Translations under genes and position numbers: made by a program
Notes under the pieces: model-generated
Told to the model about the DNA's origin: nothing
Databases searched by the model: none
What the model saw: the letters and a program-made list of their open reading frames with translations, nothing else
Part shown: positions 56,902 to 64,000 of the stretch, in pieces
How positions within the stretch are numbered: the first letter of the stretch is position 1
Layout: each line of letters begins with the position of its first letter
Source of the DNA: Manihot esculenta
Lineage: Eukaryota; Streptophyta; Magnoliopsida; Malpighiales; Euphorbiaceae
Assembly: GCF_001659605.2 (NCBI RefSeq)
Contig: NC_035167.2
Coordinates: 4,154,001 to 4,218,000, forward strand
Direction of reading: 5' to 3'
DNA: 64,000 bases

Positions 56902-58671
56902 TCATGGTCTGTGGGCAGAAAATGTTGAACCAGCAGCTGCAACATGCTTTCCATGTGCTGCATCCTGTCTTGAGCCTCCACCGAATGGTCTTGAGGTGCC
57001 TTTTATGTCCTCCAAAGTCCACCCAATTGCTTTTTTGTGCTTCCTTAACACATCAAGGAGCTTTTCTTCTTCTTCTTGGCTGAGCTGGTTGGAAATAATT
57101 ACTGGAAGTGTATTTCCAGCCTCCAAGTAGGCATATTTGAGATGATCTGGCAGGGGCTTCAGATCTGGTGCACTTTCTATCTTTGTCTCAGCCTGCTGTC
57201 TGCTGGTTGATTGGGGCAGATTTCTTGTTGACTTGGGCAAATCATCCGGTGATCTGGGCAAATCTCCTTCTGTCATTTTTGTCTGCTCACTGATTTGGGC
57301 AGATTGCCTGGGTGATTTGGGCAAATCACCTTCTGTCATTTCTGTCTGCTGGTTGATTTGGGCAGATTGCCTGGGTGATTTGGGCAAATCATCCGGTGAT
57401 CTGGGCAAATCTCCTTCTGTCATTTCTGTCTGCTCACTGATTTGGGCAGATTGCCTGGGTGATTTGGGCAAATCACCTTCTGTCATTTCTGTCTGCTGGT
57501 TGATTTGGGCAGATTGCCTGGGTGATTTGGGCAAATCACTCGCAGAATCTGCCCACATCACTATCTGGTCTGTCTCTGAGCAGTTTCTGTCCATCTCTTC
57601 ATATCCTTCAAACTCCATGGTTAATGTGCCATCATGCACATCAATTTTGGTTCTTGCTGTGCTCAAGAATGGCCTTCCAAGTAGGATGTCAGAGGTGGTT
57701 GATTTTTGGACAGCAGCAGGTTCAACAATTTCTGGTGTAATTGTGGAGGTTTCAGCAGGTTCAGGTTCAGTTGGGGCAATTTCAGTAGTTGCTGATTTTT
57801 GGATAGCAGGTGCTGTTTCTGCAGTGTATATTTCTAATTCAGCAGGTTCAGCAACAGGCTGTGCTGGGAATGTTGCTGGTTCAGAATTGTTGACAGCAGT
57901 TGTTGTCTTTGTTTCAGTAGCTTGGACAGGTAGGTTCCCAGCTTGAACTTCAGCTTCTTCACGTGCAACAGGGGGTTCTGCCATTGCTGGATTTTCCACA
58001 GTAATTTGGAACTTAGTTTCTGGTGCAATTTCAGTAGTGGCAGGCATGGCAGTGGGTGATTTTGTTGGTGCGTAAAATTCTGCAGCAGGTGCAGAAAAAT
58101 CTGCTGGTGCAGAAAATTCTGCAGTAACTTGGAATCGGGTATCTGGTTCAGCTTCAAGTGTAGTGGTGATTTGTACAGCAGACTCAACAGCTTGGTCTGT
58201 TTCTTCGTCATCGTCCCTTAGATCTTGAAGCTCTTCCTCTCTTCTTAATATGTGCGCGTTCATTGAATTGACCGCTTGATCCACTTGCGGTTGGAGAATT
58301 TTTACAGAAATTTCCAATTTCCTTACCATCTCTTCAAGTTCCATATTGGAGTTTTGAGGTGTTGCTTGGGCTTGATAGTTTTGGTAGTAGTCAGCTCTTG
58401 CATAGCCATAATTCGGATTGTCCCCCCAACATGGATTGTATTGCAGATCTCTTTGGTAGTCATGGTAGTGGTCTGTCCTTGTATAGCCATAGCTCATATT
58501 GTCTCCCCAACCTGTATTGTATGTGTCAAGGTAGGGATTATGTCTTGGCTGTCCATAGAATCCTGCTTGTGCTTGTTGAAGTTGTTGGGCTTGACCTATA
58601 CCATAATTTCTCACCATAGAGGTTAGTTCAGAAATTTGAGAAGAGAGAAAAGACATACTTACCGTAGCCAT
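56902..58671 (-). CDS. Athila-2 frame: gag linker, protease fragment, SDLP-like repeats, RT-entry stub
   Basis: 589 codons from MATVSMSFLSSQISEL. It contains the Gln/Tyr-rich gag linker (FYGQPRHNPYLDTYNTGWGD repeated twice with variation) and a Pro/Thr/Ala-rich part with ETxFQ(I/V)TxE repeats. A protease fragment without its active site follows (TSDILLGRPFLSTARTKIDVHDG), then EGDLPKSPRQSAQI repeats and KAIGWTLEDIKGTSRPFGGGS. The catalytic DLGAS box and the whole gag core are missing. After GGGS the DNA is the end of the env-position ORF (QDRMQHMESM in a shifted frame). It is a deletion product that is still open, possibly only because it is young. Confidence 0.7.
   Translation of the reverse strand: MATVSMSFLSSQISELTSMVRNYGIGQAQQLQQAQAGFYGQPRHNPYLDTYNTGWGDNMSYGYTRTDHYHDYQRDLQYNPCWGDNPNYGYARADYYQNYQAQATPQNSNMELEEMVRKLEISVKILQPQVDQAVNSMNAHILRREEELQDLRDDDEETDQAVESAVQITTTLEAEPDTRFQVTAEFSAPADFSAPAAEFYAPTKSPTAMPATTEIAPETKFQITVENPAMAEPPVAREEAEVQAGNLPVQATETKTTTAVNNSEPATFPAQPVAEPAELEIYTAETAPAIQKSATTEIAPTEPEPAETSTITPEIVEPAAVQKSTTSDILLGRPFLSTARTKIDVHDGTLTMEFEGYEEMDRNCSETDQIVMWADSASDLPKSPRQSAQINQQTEMTEGDLPKSPRQSAQISEQTEMTEGDLPRSPDDLPKSPRQSAQINQQTEMTEGDLPKSPRQSAQISEQTKMTEGDLPRSPDDLPKSTRNLPQSTSRQQAETKIESAPDLKPLPDHLKYAYLEAGNTLPVIISNQLSQEEEEKLLDVLRKHKKAIGWTLEDIKGTSRPFGGGSRQDAAHGKHVAAAGSTFSAHRP
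57225..57545 (-). repeat. In-frame higher-order tandem repeat (63 + 84 bp)
   Basis: TCTGTCATTT on the plus strand recurs at 57269, 57332, 57416 and 57479: a 63/84/63 spacing and thus a 147-bp higher-order unit. It encodes SPRQSAQIxxQTxMTEGDLP repeats and is built around GTGATTTGGGCAAATCAC. Confidence 0.85.
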
Positions 58672-58745
58672 GCTTGTAAGGTCTTGGCAGTGCGTTCAAT
58701 TTCAGGATCGTAAAGAAGAGTGTCTTTATGGCCAGACCTGGTCAT
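58659..58745 (-). pseudogene. gag: Athila-2 gag start remnant
   Basis: MTRSGHKDTLLYDPEIERTAKT matches the first residues of the Athila-1 gag, then breaks off with a TAA after 28 codons. The deletion removes everything to the gag linker. Confidence 0.8.
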
Positions 58746-58775
58746 AAAGGGAAAATACGTTAGTTTAAATCAATT

Positions 58776-58792
58776 CCCCGGCAACGGCGCCA
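58776..58792 (-). other. Athila-2 primer binding site (tRNA-Asp type)
   Basis: The minus strand TGGCGCCGTTGCCGGGG is identical to Athila-1, 5 nt from the LTR. Confidence 0.85.
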
Positions 58793-58797
58793 ATTTT

Positions 58798-60241
58798 TGA
58801 TAAGCGGTTGTCGAAGCCGTCAAAAATAACCTATTATCAATCAACAAATAAATTTGCAGATAGTGGCAATAGGGTCGAACCACAGGGAATTGACACTAAA
58901 GACTTTCCTAATAATGACCAAGGCAAATAACAAGTAAATAAAAGAGGGGGGTTTGTTTTGATGAGTTTAAAATCTAAAAGCAAAAGAGAACAATAATTTA
59001 ATTGAAAAGGAATTTCAATGAGAAAGAGATTCTAGCTGAAGTGTGAGTCTAATTCAGTTTGTTCAGAATTGATCATTGATTATTAAAGACTCCTATTTAA
59101 TTCCAATAAATCAGTTTTGGTTGTGGAAGACGCTTCTCACAATCCAAATTTCTCCTTAGTTCTAGTTTGATTAGGAAACGTTCGCTAATCAAACACTGAT
59201 CAACAAGTTGCCAAGGAACGTCCTTGGGGCATTTAGCATCGAACAACCGTTAATCGCATTAAGACTTAGAGAAACCCAATTCTATCCTTGCCAACCGCAT
59301 GGTCAAGGCTAGGTTATGCAATTGATTATATCTATGTTCAAACAATTTAAGCAATTACGGACCTAAATCATTCAAACAATTTATCACTTAAGCAATTTAA
59401 AAGCAATGGGCCCTTATTGATTCTAAAAGCAAAGCAATAATTATGGAAAAGATCAGATTGCATAAATATTGAAATAAACAAGAGTTCAACAATGGAGTAT
59501 TAAACCTCCCAATTCATCACAAATCTGAATATTCTCAACTTCAACTAGTAAATAATGAATTTAGCCACTCATGGTGACTAAAATACACAAAATAAAGAAG
59601 AAAAGAAAGAAAGAAAGTTTCTGCTGTGTTGCTGGAGAATTTCCGATGATGGCAGATGCTGAAAGATGATCCTGAGATGCCTTTGATGCTGCCCTTTTAT
59701 AGCTGGAGAGTCCCAAGTCCAATTTGATTAGGGTTTTGTAATCTCAATTTGATTTGGTCTTCTTTGTAGTCTTTGATTCCTCTTTGAATTTTGTGTTTGA
59801 TTGAGAATGGAACTCTCTAAATGAGGGGCGTGGCTCTTGGGATTGATCTTGTAGTGTTTGAAGTGGGTTTGGACTTCTTTCCTTTGAATTTGGATTTTCT
59901 GCTCTTTTCCCGCCTCTGCTGTATTTTCTGCTATCAAAGTGATTTGGGCAGATTCTGCGAGTGATTTGGGCAAATCACTTGCTCAATTTGCCCCAATCGC
60001 TTCCTGGGGTTCAGTCCAGTTTCTGTCTCTGTCTCTGCGAGTGATTTGGCCAGTTCCTGCGAGTGATTTGGCCAAATCACTCAGACCCAATCACTTTTCC
60101 AGCTTTTTCTTCACTTTTTCTCAATCTTTCCAATTTCTTCCTTTTCTGCAAAAACATGACAAAAACACAAATTAAGCTAGAAAAATGTGTAAATAAACAG
60201 TAAGAAATATAATAAAAATGTGGCTAAATTATGCTTGATCA
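58798..60241 (-). repeat. Athila-2 5' LTR
   Basis: 1444 bp, virtually identical to 54316-55759. Confidence 0.93.
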
Positions 60242-61123
60242 ATGCTCTTATCACTCAAAGGTTGTCCAGTTAGTCCAACCAGTTGGGGTATATGTTGTCG
60301 ACCTCGATTAAATGGGACTTGTTCTAGTTGAGCTCGTGAACCAGTCGACCTAACTTGCTCTGTTAGTTCATCGAGGTCGTCCTGCTTGATTCCTTTCACC
60401 TATCTTTCGAAAGTGACTAGCCTGAGCTCTTTCACCGATCTCCTGAAGGGGACCAGCGGGAGCTCTTCCATCAATCTTTAGCCGGAGCTCTTCCACCAAC
60501 TTGCCAAGGGCGGCTAGGTCGATTCTTCTACTGACTTATCGAGGAGGACCCGACCGAGCTCTTCCATCGACATTTATCTTGAGGTCTTCCATCGATTTGT
60601 CAGTGATTGGTTGTCTGTCTCAACCTTACTGACTTACTTTTCTAGTCCGACCTCGTTTATTTGTTGTCCAGTCAAAGAGCTGCCCAATCTACCCAAGCTA
60701 CTTTATTTTTCCTCGCAGATCTTCCCTTTTTTTATTTTGTTTATTAATCTTCTCTCTAATTTACTAACTTGGGACTCAGTAGCCGACCTGCACCTCTGAC
60801 CTTTACAACATATATATGGCCGACCTTACAATTTCAACAAATATATACATCACTCATTCTTTTTTCATTTTACAGAAAAGATTAAAATTTATACTCATAG
60901 ACAAGTACTTTGATCTGAAATTTTGCTTCACCAGGTTTCAAGGAAAAAATCAGCCGTAATAAAATCTAATAAATATTAAAACAAACTATCTGAAATGCTA
61001 TCAAGATATTCTTTAACACAATGAACCTTTCTTTTCAGCTGGGTTATTCGCTCAAACTTTCTTACCTTATGTGGATCTCAATGGGTGGATTTGGAAACTT
61101 TAGAGATAGTAAAATCTCTTTCG
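60242..61123. other. Tat-2 internal region right of Athila-2
   Basis: It begins with the duplicated target ATGCT. 60400-60600 holds imperfect repeats of GAGCTCTTCCATCGA. No gag similarity is found although this is where gag should start. Confidence 0.55.
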
Positions 61124-61143
61124 TTTTCCCACAGACGGCGCCA
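61124..61143 (-). other. Tat-2 primer binding site
   Basis: The minus strand TGGCGCCGTCTGTGGGAAAA lies 2 nt inside the 5' LTR and differs from the Tat-1 PBS by one base within the first 16. Confidence 0.8.
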
Positions 61144-61145
61144 AT

Positions 61146-61754
61146 TGATAAATCTAAATCTCCCCATGCTCAATATTTGATAGATCTGGCTTTCTCTCGC
61201 CCCATATTATATGGATCTGATTTCTTTTTGGTCCATCATATGGGTCCACCAAATGAGTCTCTTAATGTTCTGTTTGATGAAAGAACCTGCAAAATAAGGA
61301 AAAACAGTCAGGGGTCTACCGGGGATGCCCCGGTGGAGACCCTCCGATGTTCAAGTCAGATTTTATGAATTAGAGTAGTATATTTAGGCAAGAGTTGCAG
61401 AGAAAAATAAAAATGGAGTCTAGGAAGGAGCAGGAAAGAAGAGAGAAGAGAGCCCCCTCCGGAAGAAGATCCCCTATCCTTTTTACCTACCCATGGCACG
61501 CACGCGGACCCGGTTGCAAAGTGACTGGGCCGGCTATTCTTTCTCACATCATCTCACTAGGCTGGATTTCTTCTCATTGAACCCGGGCTCATGGTGGACC
61601 CGGCATCATAGTGGTCCAAGCCTACCCTGCGCATCCGGATCGGGGCTTGAGAGGCTGGATCGGTCTTGCTTAAGGAGGGCTTGAAGAGTTTTGGGTCATT
61701 GTTCTCCTCTTGGGCCTGGCCCCGCCCAGAGTAGAGGTAGCCCGACGGTCATCA
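61146..61754 (-). repeat. Tat-2 5' LTR
   Basis: 609 bp, the partner of 50040-50647, followed by the TSD ATAAA. Confidence 0.9.
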
Positions 61755-64000
61755 ATAAATATGGTTTAAGAAAAAGTATTTTTTTTGTTTGAATATTCAA
61801 GTGTTGTCGCCTTTGGCGACGAGGTAAATTTCAATTAGTCAAAATCATTTTCAAAATATACGTTCAATAAAATATCAATAAAATTATTCATCGGTATCAG
61901 AACAACTCTCAAATTTCACTATTATAGAGAGCAGTTATTTTTTTGTAACTATTGATTTTATAATAAAAAATAATTTTTTTTAAAAAAAATTTCATCCAAA
62001 AACACTTTTAAAGATCAACGCTCGTCATTGAATTCCACCATTCAGAATAAAAAAAGGTAGGAACCAGACTAGGAATACCATCTAAGTAAAGCTAGGAATC
62101 AAATACGTCCAAGTATATCAGTTATAATTAAATTGAGTTTAGTGAGCAAAGGCTAGTCTATTTGTGTTGGCAATTGAACTGCAGCATTTAGCACTTTGAT
62201 ATTGTTAATTTTTTTATTTAATAAACTATAAATTCAATGATGATGCAGCTGATATGTTAAATTAAATAACTTAAATTTAAATTATTGTTTTAATTTATTA
62301 AGATTTAAATTAAGCTTTATATTTATAATTTTATTTAGATTGTTCACCTCATATATAATTAATAAATTTATAGAACCATTTAATATTGATTACATTTTTT
62401 GTTTTTCTTTTTTCTCAAAAATTAACATGAATTCGTCATAATTGTTTGTTTTTAATTAGTCAAATTAAATATTAAATGAATTCCTCAGAAATGTAAAAAT
62501 CATTAAAGCATTTGTAAATTAGAATTTACAGATTCAGTTCTAAATGTTAGAAACTTTTAGCTTGTTTAGAATATGCTAAATTAATATGATTAGACATCTT
62601 CCAAACAATTGAATTACAATTCAGATTTATATTATGATATGTGAAGAATAGTACAAGATTTTGTTGGAACTTAATTAGTTCAAACAAATTAATTTAGATA
62701 AATAGTAAATTTATCTAAATGGAATGTGAAGCCTTATCTAATTTTATATAAGCCAAGTTTAAGCGAGAAAAAAATTATATAGAATAAAAAAAATTAAAAA
62801 AATTATATAAAAACAATTAGTTAAAATAAAAAAAAATTCAATTTTAAGATGGGAGGGAGTAGCAATTCAAAGAAATGTAAAGAGGAGATGTGGTATTGAA
62901 TTAGCATCTGTTGTACTTAGAAGAGAAATAAAATGAAAAATCTAATTTTGTCAAGACATGCACATAACATATTGAATTAGATCTTAATCGGTAGTCAAGA
63001 CACAAAACTAGATATTAAAAAGAAAAAAATACAATACTTTTATCTCTTTTTCACTTTGGGTATTTGTTTACAAACAACATGATATTATAGTACTATTTAG
63101 ATATAAAATTAAATCAAATAAAATCACAAACGACGTAATTCAAAAACCTTAAATGAAACACTAATACAATCACAAGTTACATTTTTATATTTTTTCAAAA
63201 GTGAAACGCCGGTACAATCACAAGTTACATTTTTTTATTAAAATTAATAGAAATATATTAAGTTTGAACTGCTTATACGACTTATAGGATTATCTCCCTG
63301 TGAAGCTCTCAATTATACTCAGCTCTTACAATCTTTTGAATAAAAAAATGAATATTATACAACAATAACAATAATTATAAGAATTTGTTGATGCTACTAT
63401 ATTTATACACATCCACATTGCATTCATAAATTATAATGAAAAGCAAAAGTTTTAAATTAGAAATTATAAATACAAAATAATTTATCATAATATTATAAAA
63501 TATTAATTAAAAAAATATATAGTCCTATGAATGTCATAGTAATTATAAAAATTTAGATGAGTTCCAAATATAATATAAAAATAAATTTTAAAATATATAA
63601 TACCACATATACCAATTATGATTATGAGGTTGAATAAATAATTACGTAATTTTGGTTTTACTTCTTATAAAATTTCAATTAATTACGAAATAACAATATA
63701 AATTTAAGAGAAAATTATTTTTTAGTCTCTGAGGTATGCCGTAATTAACGAATATAACCCAACACTTTCGTCCCTGAGATTTAATTCAATAAAAATTAGA
63801 AGTCCCTCCGTTAGTGACAGAAAAAATGACCGAACTACTCTTTCTTGAACCCAACACTTTCGTCCCTGAAATTTAATTCCTACAAGTTTATAGGTCCATC
63901 TCTCAAAAAATTGAAGGAAAAAATATGTTTTCGTCCCTAAGATATTACATAATTAACAGATTTATCTCTCTATTTTTTAAATTCAACACTTTAGTCCTTG
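61755..64000. repeat. Tail of unit 5 and first part of unit 6 (cut by window end)
   Basis: After the TSD (61755-61759) the unit 5 sequence resumes. The next landmark is at 61874, which starts unit 6. It runs to the window end inside the MITE, and a sixth peptide gene is expected about 1.2 kb beyond the window. No coding region is seen here. Confidence 0.9.
63708..64000. mobile_element. Mutator-like MITE, unit 6 copy, cut by the window end
   Basis: The left terminus GAGAAAATTATTTTTTAGTC follows TAAATTTAA. About 293 bp are visible, with a short internal deletion near 63750 compared with the other copies. Confidence 0.8.

Larger units (their letters stand above)
54316..60241 (-). mobile_element. 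Athila-2: young, internally deleted Athila-like element
   Basis: 5926 bp with two 1444-bp LTRs, flanked by ATGCT (54311-54315, 60242-60246) inside Tat-2. It has the same LTR ends and PBS as Athila-1 but in the opposite orientation. By eye the two LTRs differ at a single base (near 55008 and 59490), so insertion was very recent. Gag core, RT, RNase H and integrase are deleted, yet a 589-codon frame remains. Confidence 0.93.
50040..61754 (-). mobile_element. Tat-2: non-autonomous Tat-type retrotransposon without gag-pol
   Basis: LTRs of 608-609 bp (TGATAA...TCATCA) are flanked by the duplication ATAAA (50035-50039, 61755-61759) in array unit 5. The PBS is at the right and the PPT at the left, so it reads on the minus strand. 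Without the nested Athila-2 the element is about 5.8 kb and has no gag, RT or integrase similarity. LTR end, PBS and 3'-region text are clearly related to Tat-1. I counted about 20 LTR differences (about 3%), making it the oldest of the four gypsy elements here. Confidence 0.9.

Noticed and set aside
1..64000. CRISPR array, rRNA or tRNA genes, bacterial-type operons
   Set aside because: Repeats are transposon or minisatellite in nature without unique spacers. The only tRNA-like sequences are short primer binding sites.

Overview
The window is nuclear DNA of a flowering plant, probably a eudicot. The evidence is AT-rich non-coding DNA, plant Ty3/gypsy (Tat and Athila type), Ty1/copia and L1-type retroelements, and plant TATA promoters. 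The species cannot be named from the sequence alone. No tRNA, rRNA, bacterial operon or CRISPR array was seen.

Backbone. The host component is a tandem array of a unit of about 4.5 kb. Each complete unit carries one small minus-strand gene for a secreted peptide of 71 residues: a signal peptide, then Glu-Ala-Ser-Ala-Pro-Gly repeats, then a poly-lysine tail. Five gene copies lie at 3140-3355, 6374-6580, 39818-40033, 44301-44516 and 48811-49026. Their promoters share a TATA box and, 48-49 bp further upstream, an 11-bp inverted repeat. Most units also carry a Mutator-like MITE of about 1.05 kb. Unit 2 has the clean empty site for it. The array runs from position 1 to about 7240, resumes at 38469 and runs off the right end of the window.

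Island 7241-38468. This separates units 2 and 3. It holds a CACTA-like element (7826-9002), LINE fragments (9960-10830) and a decayed minus-strand copia element (11312-38225). A Tat-type gypsy element (13917-36492, minus strand, TSD CGTGA) sits in the copia integrase. An Athila-like element (22305-31315, plus strand, TSD CCCTC) sits in turn in the Tat integrase. The Tat element also carries an intron-containing antisense gene resembling the Transposase_28 ('putative gypsy type transposon') family, and a 72/75-bp minisatellite.

Island 50040-61754. A second Tat-type element (TSD ATAAA) inserted in unit 5. It has no gag or pol left and carries a large minisatellite of about 30 bp. It is itself interrupted by a second, very young Athila-like element (54316-60241, minus strand, TSD ATGCT).

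How the parts relate. By eye, LTR pair divergence is about 0.1% for Athila-2, 0.8% for Athila-1, 2% for Tat-1 and 3% for Tat-2, which agrees with the nesting order. The main points for follow-up are the peptide array with its promoter motif, the Tat antisense gene with a duplicated PPT/LTR-end block, and sequence features shared by both Athila-like copies: a dispersed GTGATTTGCCC motif, a doubled polypurine block and a doubled 3' segment.
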